Part shown: positions 42,669 through 53,807 of the stretch, piece after piece
How the letters are laid out: the number at the start of each line of letters is the position of its first letter
How positions within the stretch are numbered: position 1 is the first letter of the stretch
DNA from: Azospirillum sp. B510
GTDB taxonomy: Bacteria > Pseudomonadota > Alphaproteobacteria > Azospirillales > Azospirillaceae
DNA: 64,000 bases
Direction: 5' to 3'
Assembly (NCBI RefSeq): GCF_000010725.1
Contig: NC_013854.1
Location: 2,447,001-2,511,000, forward strand
Position numbers and translations under genes: made by a program
Notes under the pieces: generated by a model
The model's input: the letters and a program-made list of their open reading frames with translations, nothing else
The model's database searches: none
What the model was told of the DNA's origin: nothing

Positions 42669-43510
42669 CAGCGAAGCCGTTCGAAGGGGGTCGGGTGGCC
42701 GAAGAAGCGGCCGGCCAGTTCGCTGACCAGCGCCGCGTCCCCGGTGGTGAAGAATTTCAGGTCGTGCTCGGCCGGATCGGGCCGGTATTCGGGGTGACGC
42801 CCGAAATACTGCTCCAGCGAGCGGGCGGTCAGCGTCGGCTGGGACAGGATCTCCACCCCCGGCGGCAGGGCGCGGGCGAACAGGTGCCGGACCAGCGGAT
42901 AATGGGTGCAGCCCAGCACCACGGCGTCGAGCGGCTGCCGGCCCAGCTTGTCGAGCAGCACGCGGACATAGCCCGCCACCGCCGGTTCGATCTCCCCATC
43001 CGCGGCACCGCGCTCGATCAGCGGCACGAGGTCGGGACAGGCCTGCTGCACGACGCGGACGGAGGGGGCGCGCTTGCCGATCTCCCGCGGGAAGGAGCCG
43101 GAATTGACCGTCGCCAGGGTGGCGAAGATGCCGACGGTGCGCGGCTCGGCGAGATGGTCGGGCGGGACGGTGTCGATCATCCACGGCACGCGGGTGATCG
43201 CCTCCACCATCGGCACCAGCACGCCCAGCACATTGCGGCCGGGATGGGCCGACGGCAGCCATTCCTGCTGCAACCGACGCAACGCGACGGCCGCCGCCGT
43301 GTTGCAGGCGATGACGACCAGCCGGCAGCCCTGGGCGAAGAGACGGTCCATCCCGGCGATGGTCAGCCGGTAGATGTCGTCCTCGCTGCGCGGGCCATAG
43401 GGAGCGGCGGCATGGTCGCCGAGATAGACGAAGGGCCGACCGGGTGCGGCGTCCACCAGGGCGCGCAGCACCGTCAACCCGCCATGTCCTGAATCGAATA
43501 CACCGATCAA
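42668..43510 (-). CDS. murI: Glutamate racemase embedded in the urease operon
   Basis: Makes D-glutamate for peptidoglycan. The two catalytic cysteines are in VIACNTAAAVAL and VVLGCTHYPLVRH; GVFDSGHGGLTVLRAL is the usual N-terminus. The frame is open to an ATG at 43567 that overlaps the ureC stop (TGATG), but that version would translate a dispersed palindrome. I prefer the TTG at 43510, 8-9 bases after AAGG, which gives 280 residues and the normal N-terminus. Position between ureC and ureE is unusual. Confidence 0.9.
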   Translation of the reverse strand: MIGVFDSGHGGLTVLRALVDAAPGRPFVYLGDHAAAPYGPRSEDDIYRLTIAGMDRLFAQGCRLVVIACNTAAAVALRRLQQEWLPSAHPGRNVLGVLVPMVEAITRVPWMIDTVPPDHLAEPRTVGIFATLATVNSGSFPREIGKRAPSVRVVQQACPDLVPLIERGAADGEIEPAVAGYVRVLLDKLGRQPLDAVVLGCTHYPLVRHLFARALPPGVEILSQPTLTARSLEQYFGRHPEYRPDPAEHDLKFFTTGDAALVSELAGRFFGHPTPFERLR

Positions 43511-43534
43511 CTGTTTGAGCCTTCGCCACCATTG

Positions 43535-43557
43535 CCCTCTCCCGCCCCGGGAGAGGG
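43535..43557. repeat. Dispersed palindrome CCCTCTCCCG-N3-CGGGAGAGGG, copy 1
   Basis: Perfect 10-base arms (43535-43544 and 43548-43557) around CCC, located between the ureC stop and the preferred murI start. The arms are identical to those at 53107-53129. It may form a hairpin in the urease transcript. Confidence 0.85.
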
Positions 43558-43566
43558 AGCCTACCA

Positions 43567-45276
<1,710 letters not shown>

Positions 45277-45302
45277 GGTCCTTCGCCCTTCCTGTCGGCC
45301 CG

Positions 45303-45608
45303 TCAGAGGGCGCCGTTGACCTTGCGGTTGAAGCCGATCACCACGCGGTCGCCGCCATAGGCGACCAGCGTAACCCGGCGGGTCTGGCCGGGCTCGAAGC
45401 GCACCGCCGTCCCGGCCGGAATGTCGAGCCGGAAGCCGCGCGCCTTCTCGCGGTCGAAGGTCAGCGCGCCGTTGGTCTCGTGGAAATGGAAGTGCGAGCC
45501 GACCTGGATCGGCCGGTCACCGGCATTGGCGACGTCGAGTTCGACGGTTTCGCGGCCGTCGTTGAGTATGATCTCGCCGGCCGCCGGGAGGATTTCACCG
45601 GGTTTCAT
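45303..45608 (-). CDS. ureB: Urease beta subunit
   Basis: Structural urease subunit of 101 residues. The signature [20 protein letters not shown] and [19 protein letters not shown] are present. It is separate from ureA (12-base gap), as in most proteobacteria. Confidence 0.97.
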   Translation of the reverse strand: MKPGEILPAAGEIILNDGRETVELDVANAGDRPIQVGSHFHFHETNGALTFDREKARGFRLDIPAGTAVRFEPGQTRRVTLVAYGGDRVVIGFNRKVNGAL

Positions 45609-45620
45609 GGGCTTGCCCCC

Positions 45621-45923
45621 TCAACGGATCGGCTGGTGGACGGTGACGAGCTTGGTGCCGTCGGGGAAGGTCGCCTCGACCTGGATGTCGTGGATCATCT
45701 CGGGGATGCCGTCCATCACCTGATCGCGGGTCAGCACGGTGGCGCCGTCGCGCATCAGCTCGGCCACCGTGCGGCCGTCGCGGGCACCTTCCACCACATA
45801 GTCGGTGATGAGGGCGACCGCCTCGGGATGGTTCAGCTTGACGCCACGCTCCAGCCGCCGACGCGCCACCATCGCCGCCATCGCGACGAGCAGCTTGTCC
45901 TTCTCGCGCCCTGTCAGGTTCAT
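45621..45923 (-). CDS. ureA: Urease gamma subunit
   Basis: Structural urease subunit, 100 residues, starting [20 protein letters not shown] and containing [20 protein letters not shown] and [19 protein letters not shown]. It follows ureD by 123 bases; a second promoter could lie in that gap. Confidence 0.97.
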   Translation of the reverse strand: MNLTGREKDKLLVAMAAMVARRRLERGVKLNHPEAVALITDYVVEGARDGRTVAELMRDGATVLTRDQVMDGIPEMIHDIQVEATFPDGTKLVTVHQPIR

Positions 45924-46046
45924 CGGGGGAATGCCCTTTCGCCACCCTGTTGTCGGCGGCGATTATGCCACGATGGCGCGGCGCGCCAAGTGCGTCGTAT
46001 GACGTAGGGGATTGAAAAGGCTGGCGGCGGAACTTGAACGCCGCCG

Positions 46047-46961
46047 TCACACCTCCCACAGCCGCGGCAGGCGGGTCGGCAGGCCGGCGGCCTCGGCGCG
46101 CAGGCCGGACCACAGCGCGGCATAGGCCCGGCGCACCGCGCGGGCCTCGCCGCCGAGGATGCGGACGACCAGCAGCCCGTCCAGCGCGGTGGCGCCGATG
46201 CGGACACCCTCCAGCGGTTTGGCCGACGGCTCGGCCAGCGACTGGGCCAGCGCGCGGACCGCGTCGAGACGGCCGGCGGCGTCCGGAGCGGCGTGCAGCA
46301 GGGTGGCGCAGGCGGCGGCCCCACCGAAGCCGGCGGGATGGGCCAGCGCCTCGGCGATGTCGCTGTCCAGATGCAGGGCGTCGGCCCAGACCGCGCGGCC
46401 GTCGCGGACGACCTCCCAGGCGTCGCGGATCAGGCCGCGGCTCACCGTCTCGCCGAAGGCGGCGCGGCCGAAGACCAGCATCTCGCCGGCGATGAGGCGG
46501 CCGGTCCCGGCGAGATCGATGCGGGTCAGCCGGCGCAGGCGGGAGCCTTCGAAGACGATGGCCTCCTGCGGCATCCATTCCAGCCAGCCGCCATCCTCCA
46601 CCGCCAGCACCGTATCGATGCGGCAATCGGCGCCGGTGGAGCGGTAGACCTTCTCCGCCGCCTGGGTGGTGATCAGCGCCCTGGCGCCCGGCCCGACGGA
46701 CAGCGCGATGTCCAGACGGTCGCCGCCGACCATCCCGCCCGAGGTGGTGGCCAGCACGGCGATGGGCAAATCGTCGCGGCGCGGCGCCGGCATCAGCACC
46801 CGCAACGGGTCATGGTGATAGAGCGTCGCCAGCCGGGTCTCGCCGTGGCGATGCTCGAACCGGACGGTCGCGGCGCCATGGACGGCGACCTTCTTGTCCT
46901 CGCGCGTCGAATTTCCCGGCCTGCCGGCCACCGCCACCTGAACCAAGCGCCCGCTCCCCAC
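46047..46961 (-). CDS. ureD: Urease accessory protein UreD
   Basis: Accessory scaffold that opens apo-urease for nickel loading. 304 residues; TTSGGMVGGDRLDIALSVGP, TQAAEKVYRSTGADCRID and WMPQEAIVFEGSRLRR are typical UreD segments. Start GTG at 46961 with no strong ribosome-binding site; a later start near the VRFEHRHGETRL core is possible. First gene of the urease cluster; its promoter is probably in 46962-47027 or reads from further right. Confidence 0.93.
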   Translation of the reverse strand: MGSGRLVQVAVAGRPGNSTREDKKVAVHGAATVRFEHRHGETRLATLYHHDPLRVLMPAPRRDDLPIAVLATTSGGMVGGDRLDIALSVGPGARALITTQAAEKVYRSTGADCRIDTVLAVEDGGWLEWMPQEAIVFEGSRLRRLTRIDLAGTGRLIAGEMLVFGRAAFGETVSRGLIRDAWEVVRDGRAVWADALHLDSDIAEALAHPAGFGGAAACATLLHAAPDAAGRLDAVRALAQSLAEPSAKPLEGVRIGATALDGLLVVRILGGEARAVRRAYAALWSGLRAEAAGLPTRLPRLWEV

Positions 46962-47027
46962 TGGATCATAGGGGCGCCAGTCTGCCGGAAGCGGAACCGT
47001 TCAAGCAATGCGGACGAAGCCCGGCCG

Positions 47028-47762
47028 TCAGCCCTCGCCGGTGAAACAGCCGTTGCGGGCGGCGACCACGGCGACCTGGGTGCGGTTGCGCACCCCCAAC
47101 TTCTGCATGATGGCGCGCACATGCACCTTCACGGTGCCTTCGAGCACGCCCAGGCCACGGGCGATCTCCTTGTTGGAATGGCCGGCCAGCAGCAGCTCGA
47201 ACACGTCGCGCTGCCGGTCGGTCAGCCGGTCCAGGATATCGTCGCCGCCCTGCGGTCCCTCGGCCAACGCCCCGTTCAGCACCGCGCGCGGCAGCGGCAG
47301 GAAGATGTCGCCGCTGAGCGCCAGCGAGATGGCATGCTCCAGCACCTCCGGCGGACTGGTCTTCAGCACATAGCCGCGGGCGCCCATGCGGACGCTGTCG
47401 ACGATGTCGGCGACCTCGTCGGAGTTGGTGAGGATCAGGACGGGCACGTCGCCCAGCGTCTCCTTCAACCGGCGCAATCCGGGGATGGCCCCGCCACCGG
47501 CGTCATCCACCGTGCCGCCCGTTTCCCCGCGCGGCTGGCCGGGATCGTAGAGGACCAGGGCCAGGTCCGGAGTCCGGCGGCCGATCTCCAACGCCTCATT
47601 CAACGACCCGGCCTCCAGCACGCGCGTTCCGGGACAGATCTCGCCGATGGACAAGGCGAAGCCATGGCGAACCATCGGCTGCTCGTCGACCACCAGAAAA
47701 ATCCGCGCTGGATTGCCCGCGCTGCGCGAACCGGCGCGCGCCTGAAGCTCGAACTCCATCAT
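47028..47762 (-). CDS. LuxR/NarL-type response regulator
   Basis: 244 residues. Receiver domain with the acidic pair D26-E27 (IFLVVDEQPMVRHG), probable phosphoacceptor D73 (LALVLYDPGQPRG), a variable Gly-rich insertion and K in GYVLKTSPPEVL. The C-terminal LuxR helix-turn-helix reads LTDRQRDVFELLLAGHSNKE and EGTVKVHVRAIMQKLGVRNR. No histidine kinase is nearby. Divergent from the second regulator at 48159. Confidence 0.92.
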   Translation of the reverse strand: MMEFELQARAGSRSAGNPARIFLVVDEQPMVRHGFALSIGEICPGTRVLEAGSLNEALEIGRRTPDLALVLYDPGQPRGETGGTVDDAGGGAIPGLRRLKETLGDVPVLILTNSDEVADIVDSVRMGARGYVLKTSPPEVLEHAISLALSGDIFLPLPRAVLNGALAEGPQGGDDILDRLTDRQRDVFELLLAGHSNKEIARGLGVLEGTVKVHVRAIMQKLGVRNRTQVAVVAARNGCFTGEG

Positions 47763-48158
47763 GTCCCCTTACATCTCAGCGGACCGCTTCCCAGTAGGGC
47801 CAAGAACACCAAAAAGCCCGGATGGGAAAGCGGTTCATTCGCGCCACTCGATGACGCGGCTACCCCTAAATATCGAATTGACGGATCCACATTCACTTTC
47901 ACGGCAAATGCGATCATTGGCTGTGACTTTCCTGGTCCCACCTTGCGCCATTGGTTAATGAACCGTATAAATCATCCCGACACCAAGCGTAAAGCCCGCT
48001 GTTCCGAACAATATCTGTCTAATTTTTCATGTTCGGATTCCGCGGCCGATAGACCGGTTCCGGTCCCCAGGTCGGGATCCGGCACCGGGCTTTCGGGAGC
48101 GGACCAAAAGGGGGGATCGCCGCCACCCGGCGACGGGCGGCCCAGCGGAGGATCATCG
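47763..48158. other. Gap between two divergent response regulator genes
   Basis: 396 bases without a supported gene; both regulator promoters must lie here. GC is clearly lower between 47860 and 48040 (TAAATATCGAATTGACGG, GGTTAATGAACCGTATAAAT). AATTGACGG and GTATAAAT are promoter-like, but they are not at a spacing that makes a single sigma-70 pair. The plus-strand frame of the gene at 48159 is open through the whole gap but does not look coding. Confidence 0.5.
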
Positions 48159-48845
48159 ATGACGACATGGACTGTGATGCTGGTCGACCATGACCGGCTG
48201 TTTTCAGCGGCCCTGGCAACCCTGATCGGCGGCGGCCCCTTCCGGGTCACCACCCACGCCGCCAGCGCCGACGACGCGCTCGACCTCATCGCCGACGGCG
48301 AGGAACCGGACCTGATCGTGCTGGCGCTTCAGGACGGCATGCCGGAAGAGATCGCCGGCATCCGCCGCCTGCGCGACGGCACCTCGGCACGGATCGCCGT
48401 GCTGGCCGATACCATCGCCGACCGCAGCCTGTCCCAATCGTTGAAGGCCGGGGCGGACGCCTATCTGAACAAGAGCATGTCGAGCGAGAGCCTGCTGCGC
48501 TCGCTGCGGCTGGTGATGCTGGGCGAGGTGGTCTATCCCACCCATGTCGCCGGTCTGCTGATGGCCGCCGTCAACGAACGCCCACAGCACGGCTCCGCCT
48601 ACGGTCCCATGCCCGGCCCCATCGGCATGCCGACCAGCGGCGAATTGTCGAAACGCGAGGTTCAGATCCTGCGCTGCCTGCTGGCCGGCCAGTCGAACAA
48701 GGCGATCGCCCGCAACCTGCACATCACGGAATCGACCGTGAAGATGCATTTCAAGAACGTGATGCGGAAGATCAACGCCCAGAACCGCACCCAGGCCGCG
48801 GTGTGGGCGATCCAGAACGGGTTGTCCCCGCTGGTGACGGCATAA
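48159..48845 (+). CDS. LuxR/NarL-type response regulator with degenerate receiver
   Basis: 228 residues from the ATG at 48159, which has GGAGG 7 bases upstream. The receiver domain keeps the acidic pocket (MLVDHDRLF) and K105 (AYLNKSM). The phosphoacceptor position in PDLIVLALQDGMP is Ala (A56), and the switch Ser/Thr position in IAVLADT is also Ala. The C-terminal LuxR domain is intact (LSKREVQILRCLLAGQSNKA, ITESTVKMHFKNVMRKINAQ). It may bind DNA without phosphorylation. Confidence 0.9.
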   Translation: MTTWTVMLVDHDRLFSAALATLIGGGPFRVTTHAASADDALDLIADGEEPDLIVLALQDGMPEEIAGIRRLRDGTSARIAVLADTIADRSLSQSLKAGADAYLNKSMSSESLLRSLRLVMLGEVVYPTHVAGLLMAAVNERPQHGSAYGPMPGPIGMPTSGELSKREVQILRCLLAGQSNKAIARNLHITESTVKMHFKNVMRKINAQNRTQAAVWAIQNGLSPLVTA

Positions 48846-48879
48846 GGGCCGTCACCGCGGGGCCCCTACCCTCCCGCCC

Positions 48880-49482
48880 CTACGCCGCGGCGTGGCGATG
48901 GCCGGCGTGCCGGCCTTCAGCGAACTCCTCGATCATCTTGCGGCAGAAGGCCGGGATGTCGTCGGGCTTGCGCGAGGTGACCAGACCATGGTCGGTCACC
49001 ACCTCCTCATCGACCCAGGCCGCCCCCGCGTTGCCGAGATCGGTCCGCAGCGACGGCCAGGAGGTCATGCGCTTGCCGCGCACGCCGCCGGCGTCGATCA
49101 AGGTCCAGGGACCGTGGCAGATGGCGGCGATGGGACGGTCCGACGCGACGAAACTCTTCACGAAGGCGATCGCCGCCGGCTCCAGCCGCAGTGAATCCGG
49201 GTTCATCACACCGCCCGGCAGCAGCAGCGCGTCATAACGGTCGGCATCCGTCTGGTCGAGCGTCACATCGACATCGACCATGTCGCCGCGGTCATGGTGG
49301 TTCCAGCCCTGGATCCGCCCGCCCTTGGGGGCGACCACATGGACGGTGGCGCCGGCCTCGCGCAGGGCCTTCACCGGTTCCGTCAGTTCCACCTGTTCGA
49401 AGCCGTCGGTGGCGAGCACGGCCACGGTCTTGCCATTGAGTGTCTGGCCATTGAGTGTCCGGCCGTCGAGTGTCTGGGCCAT
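48880..49482 (-). CDS. DJ-1/PfpI-family protein (type 1 glutamine amidotransferase-like)
   Basis: 200 residues of the PfpI/YhbO group. The nucleophile Cys is in AAICHGPWTLIDAG, the partner His follows it directly, and the conserved Glu lies in GFEQVELTEPVKAL. DALLLPGGVMNPDSLR is also typical. Members act as glyoxalases, deglycase-like proteins or stress proteases; the activity here is not known. The N-terminus has three pentapeptide repeats (QTLDG, RTLNG, QTLNG) not found in most relatives. Confidence 0.92.
   Translation of the reverse strand: MAQTLDGRTLNGQTLNGKTVAVLATDGFEQVELTEPVKALREAGATVHVVAPKGGRIQGWNHHDRGDMVDVDVTLDQTDADRYDALLLPGGVMNPDSLRLEPAAIAFVKSFVASDRPIAAICHGPWTLIDAGGVRGKRMTSWPSLRTDLGNAGAAWVDEEVVTDHGLVTSRKPDDIPAFCRKMIEEFAEGRHAGHRHAAA
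49432..49476 (-). repeat. Three 15-base tandem repeats at the 5' end of the DJ-1/PfpI gene
   Basis: Units differ by only two or three bases and encode QTLDG, RTLNG, QTLNG just after the start codon. The in-frame repeat can change copy number without breaking the gene. Confidence 0.85.
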
Positions 49483-49661
49483 GAAAAGGGCTCCTCGGCT
49501 GTTGGGGCTGATGGTCTTGAAGACCAGTGCGCCTGGGGGCGGCGCGCCGGCCTATGCCCCCGACAACCGGATTACCTCTGGATGGTTCCCTGGGAACCGC
49601 TCCACAATTCCTATGTTGATTGTGACATACGAGACACACATCAGCGATAGGAGCCCGAATC

Positions 49662-50027
49662 ATGAGGTTCCAGACCCTGTTGGCCGGCCTTGCGCTGGCG
49701 GTGACCCTGCCCATCCTGACCGCCCTGCCCATCGAGTCGGCGCGGGCCGAGGATCGAAGCGCCGGCAATGACCTCGTCGGCCGCGAGGTGACCGGCCTGC
49801 GTGGCGAGGAGTTGGGACAGATCGTGTCGGTTTCGCCGAGCGCCGACGGCAGGGATCTCAGCATCCTGGTCGAGGCCAGCGGCATGCTGGATGTCGGCCA
49901 CCGCTTCTTCACCGTCCGCCGCTCGCAACTGTCGCCCGGCGAGGATGAGGACACGGTCACCTACAGGAAAACGGCACGGGAGGTGATCCGCCGGCTGCAT
50001 ACCGGCACCCAGGTGGCGGAGCGCTGA
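49662..50027 (+). CDS. Secreted PRC-barrel domain protein
   Basis: 121 residues: signal peptide (MRFQTLLAGLALAVTLPILT, cleavage near SARA-ED), then a PRC-barrel (DLVGREVTGLRGEELGQIVS, and RRSQL) and a short helical tail. Predicted periplasmic; role unknown. Upstream 49483-49661 is a shared control region with the divergent DJ-1/PfpI gene. Confidence 0.82.
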   Translation: MRFQTLLAGLALAVTLPILTALPIESARAEDRSAGNDLVGREVTGLRGEELGQIVSVSPSADGRDLSILVEASGMLDVGHRFFTVRRSQLSPGEDEDTVTYRKTAREVIRRLHTGTQVAER

Positions 50028-50074
50028 TCCGGATCGCCGATGCGGACGGCCGACCCTGACGGGGCTGCGGTCGC

Positions 50075-50539
50075 TCAGACCGCCTCGTCGGGATGGCAGG
50101 GCTTGCAGCCGGTCGGCCAGGGCTCGCCCAGATCCTCGACCACCATGCGCCAGGCGGCTGCGTCCAGCCGGACGCAGCCGCCGCCGGCGAAATGCAGGGC
50201 GATGCCGCCCTCCACCGTCTCCATCGACAGCAGTTCGAGGATCAGGCCCCGGTCCTTGAGATCGAAACCGCGCAGCTTGGCGCCGGTCACCCCGTCCACC
50301 CGCAGGCCGCAATGGACCCGCTCATAGGGGGCGAGATCGTCGTCGTCGGCGCTGGGACCGGGACGCCGACCGTCGGCGGCCTCCCAGCGGAAGCGGCTGA
50401 CGACCATGACGAAGCGCTTGTCGTCGGGCTGGAAGCACATGTCGCCGACCGGCAGGATGGCGTCCTGCAGGCAGGCGGAGACGACCTTCAGGTCCTCCGC
50501 GTCTTCGGCGCGCAGGCGGATCGGGCTCAGGACCGTCAT
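50075..50539 (-). CDS. DUF2948 family protein
   Basis: 154 residues starting MTVLSPIRLRAEDAEDLKVV, with SACLQDAILPVGDMCFQPDD and FVMVVSRFRWE, which I recognise as DUF2948. This family is commonly encoded next to murA in alphaproteobacteria, as here (murA ends 64 bases upstream). Function unknown. The extra upstream frame is not family-like. Confidence 0.88.
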   Translation of the reverse strand: MTVLSPIRLRAEDAEDLKVVSACLQDAILPVGDMCFQPDDKRFVMVVSRFRWEAADGRRPGPSADDDDLAPYERVHCGLRVDGVTGAKLRGFDLKDRGLILELLSMETVEGGIALHFAGGGCVRLDAAAWRMVVEDLGEPWPTGCKPCHPDEAV

Positions 50540-50603
50540 GCTCGGGGACACCTCTCGGGAAAGGCCAACCTGATCAGGATGGCGGGAGGGATGCCCCCGC
50601 CGC

Positions 50604-51896
<1,293 letters not shown>

Positions 51897-51947
51897 GGAC
51901 CTGTTTCTTTCGCGGATGCGCTTCAGAAGACGTTCAGAGGAAGAGGC

Positions 51948-52502
51948 TCACAGCCGGGGCAGCGTGACGCCCTTCTGCCCCATGTATTTGCCCGCCTTGT
52001 CGGCGTAGGACACGTCGCACACGCTGTCGCCCTTCAGGAACAGGAACTGGCACAGCCCCTCGTTCGCATAGACCTTGGCGGGCAGCGGGGTGGTGTTGGA
52101 GATCTCCAGCGTGACATGGCCCTCCCATTCCGGCTCCAGCGGCGTCACGTTCACGATCAGGCCGCAGCGGGCATAGGTGCTCTTGCCAAGGCAGATGACC
52201 AGGACGTCGCGCGGGATGCGGAAATACTCCACCGTGCGGGCCAGCGCGAAGCTATTGGGCGGGATGATGCAGACGTCTGTCTTGCGGTCGACGAAGCTCG
52301 AATCGTCGAAGCGCTTGGGATCGACGATGGCGTTGTCGACGTTGGTGAAGATCTTGAACTCGTCGGCGACCCGGGCGTCGTAGCCGTAGGACGACACGCC
52401 GTAGGAAATCACGCCTTCGCGCTTCTGGGTCTCGACGAAGGGTTCGATCATGCCCTTGGTCTCGGCCATCTCGCGGATCCAGCTGTCCGGCATGATGCCC
52501 AT
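51948..52502 (-). CDS. dcd: dCTP deaminase
   Basis: Deaminates dCTP to dUTP for thymidylate synthesis. 184 residues. Segments [40 protein letters not shown] and [20 protein letters not shown] match the trimeric Dcd/dUTPase fold with the RCG/E catalytic residues. Start ATG 52502 follows AAGGAG; MPDSW three codons later is an alternative. 51 bases upstream of murA. Confidence 0.96.
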   Translation of the reverse strand: MGIMPDSWIREMAETKGMIEPFVETQKREGVISYGVSSYGYDARVADEFKIFTNVDNAIVDPKRFDDSSFVDRKTDVCIIPPNSFALARTVEYFRIPRDVLVICLGKSTYARCGLIVNVTPLEPEWEGHVTLEISNTTPLPAKVYANEGLCQFLFLKGDSVCDVSYADKAGKYMGQKGVTLPRL

Positions 52503-52665
52503 CGCGGGGGTACTCCTTGGCGTATCGATTGGAGGAGGAAGCGTGAAGGCTGGTTTGTAGCCGAGCACGCGGCGGGGCTCAAGAAAACGACGACTGTCCC
52601 ACGCGCATGGACGGCTCTTTATCACCGCGCTGGTCTTGCCCGCCGCCATGGCTAAGCTCCGGGGC

Positions 52666-53097
52666 ATGACCCAAAAATACATCCTGTCCGTGACGGACAC
52701 CCCCGCCCCGGCCGATCTGGCCGGAGTCTTCGAGGGCCTGCGCGCCTACAACGAGGCGTCGCTCGGACGCGGTTACGACCGCCGCGATCTGGTGGTCGCG
52801 GCGCGCGACGCGGACGGCGCGCTGAAGGGCGGGCTGGTCGGCTACACCAACTGGGAGTGGTTGTATGTCGACCTGCTGTGGGTGGACGAGTCCACACGCG
52901 GCACCGGTCTCGGCGGCCGGCTGCTGGCGGCGGCGGAGAGCGAGGCGACGGCGCGCGGCTGCCGCTGGTCGCGGCTCTACACCTATGATTTCCAGGCGCC
53001 GGGCTTCTACCCCAAGCAGGGTTACGAGCTGTGGGCGGAGATGGAGGGCTATCCGCCGGGCCACAAGCAGATCTGGTTCAGGAAGGATTTGGCCTGA
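52666..53097 (+). CDS. GNAT-family N-acetyltransferase
   Basis: 143 residues with the acetyl-CoA loop [20 protein letters not shown] and the C-terminal [20 protein letters not shown], typical of the GNAT fold. Substrate unknown. Starts at 52636 and 52648 are open in the same frame. The gene is divergent from dcd and is followed by a dispersed palindrome. Confidence 0.88.
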   Translation: MTQKYILSVTDTPAPADLAGVFEGLRAYNEASLGRGYDRRDLVVAARDADGALKGGLVGYTNWEWLYVDLLWVDESTRGTGLGGRLLAAAESEATARGCRWSRLYTYDFQAPGFYPKQGYELWAEMEGYPPGHKQIWFRKDLA

Positions 53098-53106
53098 ACG
53101 AAAGCG

Positions 53107-53129
53107 CCCTCTCCCGGAGCGGGAGAGGG
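53107..53129. repeat. Dispersed palindrome CCCTCTCCCG-N3-CGGGAGAGGG, copy 2
   Basis: Perfect 10-base arms (53107-53116 and 53120-53129) around GAG, identical to the copy at 43535-43557. It lies between the convergent GNAT gene and the small ORF at 53132, where it could terminate both. Confidence 0.85.
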
Positions 53130-53131
53130 GC

Positions 53132-53278
53132 CTATTCCCCCCGCTGGCGCGCCTGCTCCTTGCGCCTGCGCAGATTTTCGCGCAGGCGGGCGGCGAGGCG
53201 CTCATCGCGGGCCGATACCGCCGGCTTCGGCTTCACCGGAACCGGCGGCGTCGGAACATCCTCGGCGGTGTCGTCCAT
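53132..53278 (-). CDS. Small basic protein (48 residues)
   Basis: ATG at 53278 to TAG at 53132. Starts MDDTAEDVPTPPVPVKPKPA and ends in an Arg/Lys-rich helix (DERLAARLRENLRRRKEQAR). The helical, basic end is a pattern I associate with short conserved alphaproteobacterial proteins. It follows the gene at 53301 by 22 bases on the same strand, so the two may form an operon. Function unknown; a role in nucleic acid binding is possible but unproven. Confidence 0.65.
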   Translation of the reverse strand: MDDTAEDVPTPPVPVKPKPAVSARDERLAARLRENLRRRKEQARQRGE

Positions 53279-53300
53279 CGGCGCGGCTCCGCCCCGGATG

Positions 53301-53639
53301 TCAGTGGTCGGAATGATGCAGGATCTGGTCGCGCAGACCGGTGTCGTAACCGACGCCGGCGGCGGTCAGGACGGCGGCACCGGGGGTGCGCTTCAGGACG
53401 CCCTTGCGCTCCAGGATGGTCCAGACGGCCTCGTTCTGGAGGCCGGTGGCGTCCTTGGCCGCGACCACGGCATGGCCGAGATGGAAGTGGTTGCCGTGCG
53501 CGTGCGGCAGCGAGGTGATCTGGAAACCACCCTCCTCGCCCTCGGCCGGCGCGTTCTCCAGGCGGGCGATCTCCTGCAGCAGGGTCAGGGTGCGCAGCTG
53601 GAGCGGGTTCAGATTCAGCGGATTCTTCTTCGGGGGCAT
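53301..53639 (-). CDS. Conserved hypothetical protein
   Basis: 112 residues starting MPPKKNPLNLNPLQLRTLTL, with a His-rich segment ITSLPHAHGNHFHLGHAVVA and a winged-helix-like C-terminus (NEAVWTILERKGVLKRTPGA). I recognise this as an alphaproteobacterial hypothetical family. The histidines may bind metal. Function unknown. Confidence 0.78.
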   Translation of the reverse strand: MPPKKNPLNLNPLQLRTLTLLQEIARLENAPAEGEEGGFQITSLPHAHGNHFHLGHAVVAAKDATGLQNEAVWTILERKGVLKRTPGAAVLTAAGVGYDTGLRDQILHHSDH

Positions 53640-53807
53640 CGATGGTCCCATCGGTCCTGGTGTGTCGCGGTCGCGCAGTAGACCGGCAGGGCGGATCGGC
53701 TGTCAAGCATGCGAACCGGTCACGGGGCAGCTGCGGATGGAGGCTGGCGCGCCAGGCGCCGCTGGGGCATAAGACCGGCGGACCATAGTCATATAGGGTG
53801 TCGGACC

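Noticed and set aside
42186..43532. A long minus-strand frame spanning murI and ureE as one protein
   Set aside because: The left part is UreE in its true frame; the right part is an out-of-frame translation of murI. The shared TGATG shows two separate genes.
46293..48158. Long plus-strand open frame continuous with the second response regulator
   Set aside because: It is antisense to ureD and the first regulator, has the usual non-coding composition (His/Arg/Gly-rich), and a strong ribosome-binding site marks the true start at 48159.
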